Positions 37,649-44,238 of a DNA stretch of 45,335 nucleotides are shown here, piece by piece. Within the stretch, counting starts at the first letter, position 1. Each line of letters starts with the position of its first letter. The stretch lies in the IMG/VR virus record IMGVR_UViG_3300032287_004317, positions 1-45,335 of that record, one strand, 5' to 3'. Below the pieces are notes generated by a model. The model did not search any database, was not told the origin of the DNA, and saw only the letters and a list, made by a program, of their open reading frames with translations. Position numbers and translations under genes: made by a program. This stretch comes from a virus.

Positions 37649-37677
37649 TAGCCCTCGTAAGAGGGCTTTCGTATATT
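37649..37677 (+). promoter_or_regulatory. Promoter module with GNRA hairpin in the spacer
   Basis: TAG (37649-37651) of GGACTAG is 20 bp before TATATT (37672-37677); the hairpin at 37650-37667 fills the spacer. ATG at 37698. Confidence 0.78.
37650..37669 (+). terminator. GNRA-capped hairpin, AGCCCTC-GTAA-GAGGGCT
   Basis: Perfect 7-bp stem with a GTAA tetraloop followed by TT, after the first DUF932-like gene and nested in the next promoter. Confidence 0.6.
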
Positions 37678-37697
37678 AAAGTATCAAAATAAAGGTT

Positions 37698-37928
37698 ATG
37701 AACGAAAGAAAGATTTTAAGTCAAATAGCAGCAAGCAATGCTGATTTTCACCCAACTATCAGAGATAGTAAATTGTCAATAGATGACAAGTTAGATTTAC
37801 AGTATTTACTTGAACATAAGTTTGGTGGTAACTTTAGAGCATTAATTGAAGACATATTAGCATATGCTATTGAAGTTGAAGAATATGAATTAGCAGCAAT
37901 AATTAGAGACGAATTACAAAATAAATAA
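37698..37928 (+). CDS. Small protein with UVR-like helix
   Basis: The protein has 76 residues. The C-terminal AIEVEEYELAAIIRDELQNK resembles the UVR motif (AxxxEDYExAAxLRD) through which UvrB and UvrC interact, also found in other proteins. The N-terminal half is polar. It might bind host repair proteins, which is an inference from the motif only. It is followed after 5 nt by an acidic protein. Confidence 0.68.
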   Translation: MNERKILSQIAASNADFHPTIRDSKLSIDDKLDLQYLLEHKFGGNFRALIEDILAYAIEVEEYELAAIIRDELQNK

Positions 37929-37933
37929 GAGTT

Positions 37934-38266
37934 ATGGCAAAGAAAGAAAAACACACAATTGAGATAGATTTTTTAGATTTAAAAAACAAATTCAAAGCAA
38001 ACCAATTAACAACAGAAGAAGTAGATCAAATCACAAGTAAACTTATAGCTGAACTAGCTGTACTGACGGTAAATGGTATTACTGAAATAAATGGTGTGTC
38101 AGTTGATTTATACAAAGATAGAGTTTGGTGGATTGTAGAAAAAGCAGGCCTATTACCTGAATATAGAGACCCTGAAGAAGATATTGAAGATGAAATTGAA
38201 GACAACTACTATGATGAAGAAGATGATTTCGATTTTGAAATAGATGATAGTAAGTTTTACAAGTAA
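37934..38266 (+). CDS. Acidic protein with Asp/Glu tail
   Basis: The protein has 110 residues. Residues 1-75 are a helical and strand domain (IEIDFLDLKNKFKANQL, DRVWWIVEKAGLLPEY). Residues 78-107 are nearly all acidic (EEDIEDEIEDNYYDEEDD). Acidic tails of this kind occur in DNA mimics and in single-stranded-DNA-binding proteins. No family is recognised. Confidence 0.72.
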   Translation: MAKKEKHTIEIDFLDLKNKFKANQLTTEEVDQITSKLIAELAVLTVNGITEINGVSVDLYKDRVWWIVEKAGLLPEYRDPEEDIEDEIEDNYYDEEDDFDFEIDDSKFYK

Positions 38267-38269
38267 AAT

Positions 38270-38298
38270 TTGGAGATTTAAAAAAGTTTTCGTATATT
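38270..38298 (+). promoter_or_regulatory. Promoter module, TTG-N20-TATATT
   Basis: TTG (38270-38272), 20 bp, TATATT (38293-38298), preceded by TTTTCG. The leader to the ATG at 38346 is the longest of the set (47 nt) and is A-rich. Confidence 0.78.
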
Positions 38299-38345
38299 AA
38301 AATCAAGAAAAAAGAAAAGAAAGTTAAATAAAAAAAAGAAAAGTT

Positions 38346-39155
38346 ATGTTAGATTTAAGCAAAGATGGTTTTTTAAAAACAAGTGAGATTAAAGAAAGAG
38401 CAAAATCAATTTTCACTGAAACAGCAGGTCCAAGTGTATCAAGTAAGTTTACACACATCCCAACATTTAAAGTGATTGAGGATATGGCTCAATTAGGATG
38501 GAGTGTAGTTGATGCTAAAGAAGTTAAAGCACGAGCTAAAAATAGTGTTGGTTTCCAAAAACACTTAGTTGTATTCCGTAATCCAGATGTAGTAATTAAT
38601 GGAGCAGATGGTGATACAGTATTTCCACAAATCCTATTGACAAATTCCAACGATGGTAAAAATGCATTTACATTTACTGCTGGTTTGTTCCGTTTAGTGT
38701 GTGAAAATGGTTTAGTTATTTCAACTGAGCAATTCAACGATGTTAAAATGCGTCACATGGGTTATACATTTGAAGAGTTGCAACTACAAATTAGAGCAAT
38801 GGTTGAGCAGTTGCCTTTAACAGTTGAATCAATGAATAAAATGAAATCGATTCAATTGAGTGGAGAGCAAGCAAAAGAATTAGCTACAAAAGCATTGACA
38901 ACTCGTTTCACTGAAGAACAAATTCAATCAGTTAAAATTGATTTAGATTTGTTACTTGAACCAACACGACCTGAAGATAAAGGTAGTGATTTATGGTCAG
39001 TATTCAATGTGATTCAAGAGAAAATATTAGAAGGTGATTTCCAATACATGTCAGGTACTAGAATTAGAAAAGCACGTAAAGTGAAGAATTTCAAACAAGA
39101 CCTAGAAATTAATCAAAAACTATTTGCAATGGCAGCTGAATTTATAGCTGCCTAA
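38346..39155 (+). CDS. DUF932-like protein, copy 2
   Basis: The protein has 269 residues. It shares with the protein at 36884 the blocks FKVIEDMAQLGWSVV, FTAGLFRLVCENGLV, MKSIQLSGEQAKELATKAL, SDLWSVFNVIQEKI and LEINQKLFAMA. It has an extra basic patch near the C-terminus (GTRIRKARKVKNFKQ). The two probably arose by duplication and then diverged. It has its own promoter, and a structured RNA region follows it. Confidence 0.8.
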   Translation: MLDLSKDGFLKTSEIKERAKSIFTETAGPSVSSKFTHIPTFKVIEDMAQLGWSVVDAKEVKARAKNSVGFQKHLVVFRNPDVVINGADGDTVFPQILLTNSNDGKNAFTFTAGLFRLVCENGLVISTEQFNDVKMRHMGYTFEELQLQIRAMVEQLPLTVESMNKMKSIQLSGEQAKELATKALTTRFTEEQIQSVKIDLDLLLEPTRPEDKGSDLWSVFNVIQEKILEGDFQYMSGTRIRKARKVKNFKQDLEINQKLFAMAAEFIAA

Positions 39156-39310
39156 GCAAAAAACAAACATAACCTGTACCCTTGAGAAACTCGTATTTAA
39201 AGATAAGCAGGTTAGTTCCGAAATAAAAGGGTAGGAGAATAAGGAACAACGATCATCGCAAGTAGAACCGACGGCCGCGTAAAGGTGCCGCTACTAGAAA
39301 ATTCGGGGTT

Positions 39311-39393
39311 AGTCAGGTGGTGTAATGAAACACGCTCCTAGTTTAATATGGTGTATACCAGGTGTAGTGCAGGTTCGAGTCCTGCCCTGACTA
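39311..39393 (+). tRNA. tRNA-like element with an expanded anticodon loop
   Basis: Acceptor AGTCAGG/CCTGACT (7 bp, perfect), D stem GTGT/ACAC, T stem GCAGG/CCTGC with loop TTCGAGT, and a 4-nt variable region. The anticodon stem CTCCT/AGGTG has one mismatch and closes a 20-nt loop instead of 7 nt. No standard anticodon can be read. The loop holds GGTGTATACC, which can fold on itself. It may be a tRNA pseudogene, a tRNA with an insert, or a tRNA mimic. Confidence 0.6.
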
Positions 39394-39420
39394 CAAAACG
39401 CTTCATAACCGTTTTCTTTT

Positions 39421-39456
39421 CCTACCGTGTGGCTACAAACACACGGTAGGTTTTTT
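39421..39456 (+). terminator. Strong intrinsic terminator
   Basis: Perfect 11-bp stem CCTACCGTGTG/CACACGGTAGG (39421-39431, 39440-39450), an 8-nt loop and T6. The best terminator in the window. Confidence 0.95.
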
Positions 39457-39466
39457 AAAAAAGGAC

Positions 39467-39495
39467 GTTTATTAGCAATAGAAATTTCGTATATT
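39467..39495 (+). promoter_or_regulatory. Promoter module with weak -33 (GTT)
   Basis: TTTCGTATATT is at 39485-39495, with GGACGTT where the -33 is expected. ATG at 39514. Confidence 0.7.
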
Positions 39496-39513
39496 AAAAC
39501 ATAAATTAAGAAA

Positions 39514-39909
39514 ATGGAAGATAGAATTCAAGTAAATGGTGTATGGTATGTTAGAGAAACACCTGAAATAGAAATTGAAGATAGAGAAATTACTGTTAGT
39601 ATGCAACGCACATGGGAATCTAATGATTGGTGTTTTGAAGCTACAATTATAATGAAAGATGATGCTGAAACATTAGATGACCATTACCCGGACCCATACA
39701 TTAAAATAACAGATAAACGCTCTGACGATAGGGAAGATTGGGTAGAAGATGAAATAGATAATCCAAATTTTATGTGGGGCGTGTTAGAAGGTAATCCTGA
39801 CTCAATGAAGAATGCAAATGAAATGTTTGATAAACAAGGTTTAGAGGAATTTAGAGCATTTTTACTTCATTTGATTAAAGTAGGTTGGTTAATTAAAGAA
39901 AATAAATAA
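39514..39909 (+). CDS. Unknown acidic protein
   Basis: The protein has 131 residues, rich in Trp, Asp and Glu. It has a beta-rich N-terminal half (VNGVWYVRETPEIEIED, TWESNDWCFEATIIM) and a C-terminal helix (EEFRAFLLHLIKVGWLI). It starts 18 nt after the promoter. No family is recognised. Confidence 0.72.
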   Translation: MEDRIQVNGVWYVRETPEIEIEDREITVSMQRTWESNDWCFEATIIMKDDAETLDDHYPDPYIKITDKRSDDREDWVEDEIDNPNFMWGVLEGNPDSMKNANEMFDKQGLEEFRAFLLHLIKVGWLIKENK

Positions 39910-39910
39910 T

Positions 39911-40018
39911 ATGTTAGAAACAATTTTTAGTTCATTTTGGACATTTATGGGAACAGTAATTTTATTATCCGTTTGTGGTAATATAGTTGTTGCAGTTATA
40001 AAAAGTTTAAAAAAATGA
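39911..40018 (+). CDS. Small membrane peptide
   Basis: A 35-residue peptide with one membrane helix (FWTFMGTVILLSVCGNIVVAV, roughly residues 9-29) and a KSLKK tail. It begins 1 nt after its upstream neighbour and overlaps the next gene (ATGA), so it belongs to that operon. Confidence 0.58.
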   Translation: MLETIFSSFWTFMGTVILLSVCGNIVVAVIKSLKK

Positions 40019-40254
40019 GAGGAATAACTAAACGAGAAGCTACTATACCTAGTTTAAAATCAGCTATAGGTAAACTCGTTTCAACAAATATATCTCCCAC
40101 AATGCGTGGGAGATTGTTGTACTATGATAGTGAACGAAGTTACTTTGAAGTAACAAAACACGAATCAAATGATCAATATGCTCATTGTGCAGGACAAACA
40201 TTTTGGATACCTAACTATATGTCAGTTACACTAACTTATTTAGAAGAGGAATAG
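40015..40254 (+). CDS. Unknown small protein
   Basis: A 79-residue basic, beta-rich protein (GKLVSTNISPTMRGRLLYYD, later TFWIPNYMSVTLTYLEEE). It overlaps the membrane peptide by 4 nt. It ends where the next promoter begins. No family is recognised. Confidence 0.66.
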   Translation: MRGITKREATIPSLKSAIGKLVSTNISPTMRGRLLYYDSERSYFEVTKHESNDQYAHCAGQTFWIPNYMSVTLTYLEEE

Positions 40255-40280
40255 GTTTTTAAATAGAAATTTCGTATATT
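40252..40280 (+). promoter_or_regulatory. Promoter module, TAG-N20-TATATT with TTTCG
   Basis: TAG (40252-40254) is the stop codon of the preceding gene and lies exactly 20 bp before TATATT (40275-40280). AAAGTATAAATT follows. ATG at 40299. Confidence 0.82.
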
Positions 40281-40298
40281 AAAGTATAAATTAAGAAA

Positions 40299-40538
40299 AT
40301 GGAAAATGTAATTACTACACTAAAAAATCGTTTAAGTAAAATAGGTATTGAAATAGAAATGTCAGGAAATTATCCATGGATCTACTTAGATAAAGTAAAT
40401 GGCAATCGCATTAAACAAGAAGATTTCACAGCAAACCATGGTTTCAACATTGCTTGGTTTGGGATACGAAACGATGATAAAATTAAATTTGCTGAAGATC
40501 CTAAAAAAATAATTTCAATAATTCGAAAATATAAATGA
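40299..40538 (+). CDS. Unknown small protein
   Basis: The protein has 79 residues: strand-rich (NYPWIYLDKVNGNRIKQEDF) with a C-terminal basic helix (EDPKKIISIIRKYK). Its stop codon overlaps the first copy of a 28-bp tandem duplication that contains the next start codon. No family is recognised. Confidence 0.68.
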   Translation: MENVITTLKNRLSKIGIEIEMSGNYPWIYLDKVNGNRIKQEDFTANHGFNIAWFGIRNDDKIKFAEDPKKIISIIRKYK

Positions 40539-40589
40539 AAGTAAAATTAAATAAAAGAGACAATGAAAGTAAAATTAAATAAAAGAGAC
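40534..40589 (+). repeat. Tandem 28-bp duplication at a gene start
   Basis: The 28-bp unit beginning AATGAAAGTAAAATTAAATA occurs twice without a mismatch (40534-40561, 40562-40589). Because 28 is not a multiple of three, the first ATG (40535) reads only 15 residues, and the second ATG (40563) opens the real gene. Confidence 0.95.
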
Positions 40590-41084
40590 AATGATTATTG
40601 GCTATATAATGAATATGGGGAAACTATTGCTTCATCTTGGGGTGTGTATGGTCAAAAACTATCCAAACAAAACTGCGATGAGATATTTGGAGTAGTTGAT
40701 GTTATTGATGTTGTATATAAACAAGTTAGAAAAGGATTTGATGGAGATATAGATTCATTCACTGAAGTATTTGCTAAAGAATGTATCAACAGAGCAATGG
40801 AGTTGAATAAAGACAAAATGTTTACTTTGGAGGATATGAGAAAAGCCATGGATTGGATTATGACTCAGTATTTTGAGTTCCATGAACAACCATCAACAGG
40901 AAGACGTGAACATTATTTACAATTACTTAAACAACCAATAGCTATTGAAGTTGATATTGATATGGAAAATAAAGAATATATTTTGACTCAAAATGGAGAA
41001 GGTTTTGAAGACCAAACATACAGAACTTGGGAAAAAGTACCAAAACTTGACTCAGAAGGATGTTTAATACTTAGAAAAATATAA
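40563..41084 (+). CDS. Unknown protein starting in a tandem duplication
   Basis: The protein has 173 residues from the second duplicated ATG. It is helical in the middle (FTEVFAKECINRAMELNKDK, FTLEDMRKAMDWIMTQYFEF) with an acidic C-terminal part. The upstream copy of the start would compete for ribosomes and yield a 15-residue peptide. No family is recognised. Confidence 0.72.
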   Translation: MKVKLNKRDNDYWLYNEYGETIASSWGVYGQKLSKQNCDEIFGVVDVIDVVYKQVRKGFDGDIDSFTEVFAKECINRAMELNKDKMFTLEDMRKAMDWIMTQYFEFHEQPSTGRREHYLQLLKQPIAIEVDIDMENKEYILTQNGEGFEDQTYRTWEKVPKLDSEGCLILRKI

Positions 41085-41088
41085 ATAA

Positions 41089-41298
41089 ATGTTATCACCA
41101 AAAGAAAAAGCAGCAGAATTAATATCAAAATTCAGACAAATACCTCCATTTAGCTCTTATACAGGTATAGGTTATTCAGAAGCTAAACAATGTGCATTAG
41201 TAGCACTACATGAAACCGTTTGGGGATACTTAAATCAACTACCTGTTGAAATTCAAGATTATTGGCAAGAAGTTAAACAAGAAATACTTTTACATTAA
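41089..41298 (+). CDS. Small protein, PKEKA family, copy 1
   Basis: The protein has 69 residues. The blocks SPKEKAAELISKF, EAKQCALVALHET and DYWQEVKQEILLH match the next gene in order. I recall proteins of this plan as unassigned phage proteins. It lies 4 nt after its neighbour and 4 nt before its paralogue. Confidence 0.7.
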   Translation: MLSPKEKAAELISKFRQIPPFSSYTGIGYSEAKQCALVALHETVWGYLNQLPVEIQDYWQEVKQEILLH

Positions 41299-41302
41299 AT
41301 AT

Positions 41303-41584
41303 ATGAAACCAAAAGAAAAAGCAGAACAACTAGTTAAAAAATATATTGAATTGCTTAAAAAAACAGATACTTGTTTAATTGATCCTTGCCCGAATATGAT
41401 TATGTGCCAACATAGTTGGTATATGTGTGAAGGTTGGCTATCTTATGCTAAACAATGTGCTTTATTAACAGTTGATGAAATAATGTTTTATAATCTAATG
41501 GAATACCCACAACATAGTACGATTTATGCTCCGCATAAAAATGATTATTGGCAAGAAGTTAAACAAGAAATACTTAACCATTAA
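41303..41584 (+). CDS. Small protein, PKEKA family, copy 2
   Basis: The protein has 93 residues from 41303; an upstream extension overlaps copy 1 and is rejected. It has the same blocks as copy 1 (KPKEKAEQLVKKY, YAKQCALLTVDEI, DYWQEVKQEILNH) plus a central Cys-containing insert (CLIDPCPNMIMCQHSWYMC) that could bind metal. The pair is a tandem duplication with divergence. Confidence 0.7.
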   Translation: MKPKEKAEQLVKKYIELLKKTDTCLIDPCPNMIMCQHSWYMCEGWLSYAKQCALLTVDEIMFYNLMEYPQHSTIYAPHKNDYWQEVKQEILNH

Positions 41585-41588
41585 ATAG

Positions 41589-41975
41589 ATGACAGAACAA
41601 GAAATGAACAATTTTCTACAATCCATAGATGGATTGGAAAACGGCATGTACTCAAATAGAGAACCAATAATGAATGCAGGGTTCTTTGAATGTGATGAGG
41701 GTTGGTATCAATTAATAAAAGACCTTATTGTTGACTTGATTGAATTGGGTTGGGATAAACAAATATGTCAAGTAAAGGAAAAATTTGGTGGGTTGCGTTT
41801 CTATGCCAATGAAACATCAATTGAAATGGATAAACGTATCAGAGCAGCAGAAGATTTAAGTTACCAAACATGTGAGGTAACAGGCAAACCAGGATTACTA
41901 AGACAAGATATAGGTTGGTGGACAACTCTATGTGAAGAAGAATATATAAAACGATTAGCAAAAAGGAATAGTTAA
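41589..41975 (+). CDS. Phage protein with KEKFGGLRFY motif
   Basis: The protein has 128 residues. QVKEKFGGLRFYANE near 58-72 followed by SYQTCEVTGKPG and GWWTTLCEEEY is a layout I recall from common hypothetical proteins of tailed phages. Two Cys pairs may bind zinc. Function is unknown. It starts 4 nt after the preceding gene. Confidence 0.8.
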   Translation: MTEQEMNNFLQSIDGLENGMYSNREPIMNAGFFECDEGWYQLIKDLIVDLIELGWDKQICQVKEKFGGLRFYANETSIEMDKRIRAAEDLSYQTCEVTGKPGLLRQDIGWWTTLCEEEYIKRLAKRNS

Positions 41976-41997
41976 TTTAAAAGAAATTTCGTATATT
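41969..41997 (+). promoter_or_regulatory. Promoter module, TAG-N20-TATATT with TTTCG
   Basis: TAG (41969-41971) within GGAATAG overlaps the end of the previous gene. TATATT at 41992-41997, then ATAGTATAAATT. ATG at 42025. Confidence 0.82.
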
Positions 41998-42024
41998 ATA
42001 GTATAAATTAAGAAAATAAAGGTT

Positions 42025-42783
42025 ATGAACGAAGAAATTAAAGATCCAAATCAACTAGACATGTTTACAGGTATATTATTTACACCTGAACAAGAACGAA
42101 AAATAGCAGAATTCATCAAAATTAGAGAAGATATTGCTAATACAAATGAAAGTATAAACAAACAACGAGAACAATTGCTTACCAACAATGGTTTTATTAA
42201 GGATGTTGATTTTGTTAATACATTTAAAATAGAAACTGTTACTAATGAAACAACAATAGGTTATTCATATAACAAAACTGATTTTAAAGCTGAAATAACA
42301 TATAAAACAATTGATGGGAGTATTTTTTTGAAAGGAAAACGATTTGGTACATATTCAAACCCAAATGAATTGATTAATTCTACATTCAATATTGATTTTG
42401 AAAAAGATAAAGTTAATTGTAGTACTATTCAAGATAATTACCGTTATATCAAACCTGCAACATTACTTGAAAAACTAAAAACATTTGATTCCCGTCAAGA
42501 ACAATTGTTGGAGGAATATAAAAGGAAAAACGGTTTAAAACTAAGTACAGTTGAAAAGTATACAAAACTATACCCAAATGCTACAATAACTGTTAAAAGT
42601 GATTGGGGAAAACATAGTGGTACATTTGATGTTATTGAAGTTAAATTTGAATCAGGTAGTTATGTTCAATTTAAGTTAGATACTTACAGAAATGTAGAAT
42701 ACCTATATAAAAAACATGACGCTGAGATTGAAACATTAGGATTAGATAAATTGTTAGATAAATTTTCAAAACAAGTAAAATGA
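42025..42783 (+). CDS. Unknown protein
   Basis: The protein has 252 residues. The N-terminal helix (PEQERKIAEFIKIREDIANTN, roughly 20-40) is coiled-coil-like. The middle and C-terminal parts are beta-rich (KAEITYKTIDGSIFLKGKR, TFDVIEVKFESGSYVQFKL). No motif is recognised. It overlaps a small gene by 4 nt. Confidence 0.75.
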   Translation: MNEEIKDPNQLDMFTGILFTPEQERKIAEFIKIREDIANTNESINKQREQLLTNNGFIKDVDFVNTFKIETVTNETTIGYSYNKTDFKAEITYKTIDGSIFLKGKRFGTYSNPNELINSTFNIDFEKDKVNCSTIQDNYRYIKPATLLEKLKTFDSRQEQLLEEYKRKNGLKLSTVEKYTKLYPNATITVKSDWGKHSGTFDVIEVKFESGSYVQFKLDTYRNVEYLYKKHDAEIETLGLDKLLDKFSKQVK

Positions 42784-42884
42784 GAAAATCAGCAAAACAA
42801 CAAGTAGAAGAAATAGAAATGGCTAGATTTGAAATGTATATGACAATATTTCTTTTAAACTTAGGAATTGAGTTAGCAGATTAA
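42780..42884 (+). CDS. Small amphipathic peptide
   Basis: A 34-residue peptide, MRKSAKQQVEEIEMARFEMY followed by MTIFLLNLGIELAD. It starts in the stop of the upstream gene. Its beginning resembles that of the 32-residue peptide at 28737 (MSKVSAKQRVEQL). The -33 of the next promoter lies inside it. Confidence 0.52.
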   Translation: MRKSAKQQVEEIEMARFEMYMTIFLLNLGIELAD

Positions 42885-42896
42885 ATTTCGTATATT
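42868..42896 (+). promoter_or_regulatory. Promoter module, TTG-N20-TATATT with TTTCG
   Basis: TTG (42868-42870) of GGAATTG lies within the preceding small gene. TATATT at 42891-42896, then GAAGTATAAATA. ATG at 42919. Confidence 0.8.
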
Positions 42897-42918
42897 GAAG
42901 TATAAATAAAAAAAGAAA

Positions 42919-43401
42919 ATGGGAAGTATAATTGATTATATTGGGTGTCCAAATTGTGAACACGAAGCGTTTAGTGATTTTTATTACAAAACAGGAGAAG
43001 AATATGTAAACTGTAACAACTGTGGTTACCACCATTCAGTAACAATTAAAGATAGAACTAAACGATTAGATGAACTAGAAGAAGATGATTTTGAAATTAA
43101 GGAATTAAAGAATCCTTTCGGAGCATATCGAATCAAATACTACAATTCACCTGGTTATGCTTGTGGTTCATTGGGAAGTGAAGAACAATTTAATAAATTA
43201 AAAACAGAATGCCAACAAGATGATTCAATTGAATATTTTAGTGTAAGTCGTTTTATTGATGGGGAAATTAAAGTTGAAACAATAATTGATAACGGACCAG
43301 AATACGATTCAGCAGGGTTTTCAATTGAAGATAGATTTGAAGATGAAGCAGGTGGAATGAGAGACTGTGGAAATAATGATGATGAGGACTTTTTTAATTA
43401 A
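42919..43401 (+). CDS. Zinc-ribbon protein
   Basis: The protein has 160 residues. CPNCEHEAFSDFYYKTG near 10-26 and CNNCGYHHS near 32-40 form a C-x2-C/C-x2-C zinc ribbon. The rest is beta-rich with an acidic tail (DDEDFFN). Such ribbons in phage proteins often bind nucleic acid or transcription machinery, but nothing more specific is visible. Confidence 0.76.
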   Translation: MGSIIDYIGCPNCEHEAFSDFYYKTGEEYVNCNNCGYHHSVTIKDRTKRLDELEEDDFEIKELKNPFGAYRIKYYNSPGYACGSLGSEEQFNKLKTECQQDDSIEYFSVSRFIDGEIKVETIIDNGPEYDSAGFSIEDRFEDEAGGMRDCGNNDDEDFFN

Positions 43402-43418
43402 AAGAAATTTCGTATATT
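43390..43418 (+). promoter_or_regulatory. Promoter module with weak -33 (TTT)
   Basis: TTTCGTATATT at 43408-43418, with GGACTTT at the -33 position inside the end of the previous gene. TATAAATA follows. ATG at 43446. Confidence 0.75.
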
Positions 43419-43445
43419 ACATTATAAATAAAAAAAGAAAAAATT

Positions 43446-43829
43446 ATGAGTACAAGAGCAAGAATAGCAATTGAAAATCAAGACGAAACAGTAGATTCAA
43501 TTTATTGTCATTTTGATGGGTATGTAGATTCAGTAGGTAAAACATTATTTGAACACTACGATCAAGAAAAATTAGAGAAATTACTAGAACTAGGTGATAT
43601 CAGTTCACTAGGAGAATCAACTATAGATACAGTAGCATATCATAGAGATAGAGGTGAAGATTTACATTTCAAATCATTTAAAAATATAGAGGAATTGTTT
43701 GAAGATGGTTTTGGTAGTGGAGTAGAGTATGTTTATTGTTTAACTAGACATGGTATTTGGTTAGTAGGTAGAGTTGAATCTCCAATGGTTAATTATTTAG
43801 CAGATTTATTAGAGGAAGAGGGAGCGTAA
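43446..43829 (+). CDS. Conserved phage protein, MSTRARIAIE type
   Basis: The protein has 127 residues. MSTRARIAIENQDETVDSIY then CHFDGYVDSVGKTLFEHYD and LGDISSLGES is a layout I recall from a widespread family of small phage proteins with unknown function. It is acidic overall. It ends in the hairpin of the next promoter. Confidence 0.82.
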   Translation: MSTRARIAIENQDETVDSIYCHFDGYVDSVGKTLFEHYDQEKLEKLLELGDISSLGESTIDTVAYHRDRGEDLHFKSFKNIEELFEDGFGSGVEYVYCLTRHGIWLVGRVESPMVNYLADLLEEEGA

Positions 43830-43846
43830 GCTCCCTTTCGTATATT
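43818..43846 (+). promoter_or_regulatory. Promoter module with GNRA hairpin, weak -33
   Basis: TTTCGTATATT at 43836-43846, with GAG at the expected -33. The spacer holds the hairpin at 43820-43835. ATG at 43870. Confidence 0.7.
43820..43838 (+). terminator. GNRA-capped hairpin, GGGAGC-GTAA-GCTCCC
   Basis: Perfect 6-bp stem with a GTAA tetraloop and TTT. It overlaps the stop codon of the preceding gene and is nested in the next promoter. Stem sequence is identical to that at 35297; only the loop differs. Confidence 0.6.
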
Positions 43847-43869
43847 TAAGCAAATAAAAAAAGAAAGTT

Positions 43870-44109
43870 ATGATAAAAAAAGAAATGATTAAAGTAATTC
43901 AACAACATGATGCAGAATTATTTTTACAATTAAAAGTAGATGAAAGTGTATTTGGAGAGGATCATACCATTACAAAATCATCAAGAACAAGATGGTGTGG
44001 GGTAAATGATTTAATGGAAAAACTAGGAATTAAACCAGACAATACATTACCTGAAAATCAAGAAGCAATTAGATTAATTATTGAAAGAAACAAAAATATA
44101 GCAGCGTAA
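43870..44109 (+). CDS. Unknown small protein
   Basis: A 79-residue helical protein (MIKKEMIKVIQQHDAELFLQ at the start; later RTRWCGVNDLMEKLGI). The start is in GAAAGTTATG, 23 nt after the promoter. No family is recognised. Confidence 0.68.
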   Translation: MIKKEMIKVIQQHDAELFLQLKVDESVFGEDHTITKSSRTRWCGVNDLMEKLGIKPDNTLPENQEAIRLIIERNKNIAA

Positions 44110-44110
44110 T

Positions 44111-44194
44111 ATGAGTGACGAAGAAGCCCTAGCAATACTAGAACAAATGGAAGCAGATGATTTTGGAGCAAAGGACATAGGTTATCAAATTTAA
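44111..44194 (+). CDS. Small acidic peptide
   Basis: A 27-residue peptide, MSDEEALAILEQMEADDFGA plus KDIGYQI. It begins 1 nt after the previous stop and ends just before the next promoter motif. The short length makes it provisional. Confidence 0.5.
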   Translation: MSDEEALAILEQMEADDFGAKDIGYQI

Positions 44195-44205
44195 GTTCGT
44201 ATATT
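44178..44205 (+). promoter_or_regulatory. Promoter module with 19-bp spacer
   Basis: TAG (44178-44180) precedes TATATT (44200-44205) by 19 bp, and the spacer ends GTTCG. This is the one module in which a -33-like TAG sits at 19 bp. ATG at 44239. Confidence 0.68.
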
Positions 44206-44238
44206 AAAGTATAAATTAAGAAAATAAAAAGAAAAGTT

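Larger units (their letters stand above)
39165..39456 (+). ncRNA. Structured RNA block ending in a tRNA-like element and a strong terminator
   Basis: About 290 nt without a gene and GC-richer than the flanks. Stems include AACCTG/CAGGTT (about 39171-39213), GTTCC/GGAAC (39214-39247), AGTAG/CTACT enclosing CGGC/GCCG (39260-39297), the tRNA-like fold (39311-39393) and the terminator (39421-39456). TACCCTT in the first loop is complementary to AAGGGTA in the second loop, a possible kissing interaction. It could be a compact cousin of the RNA block at 28914. Confidence 0.55.
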
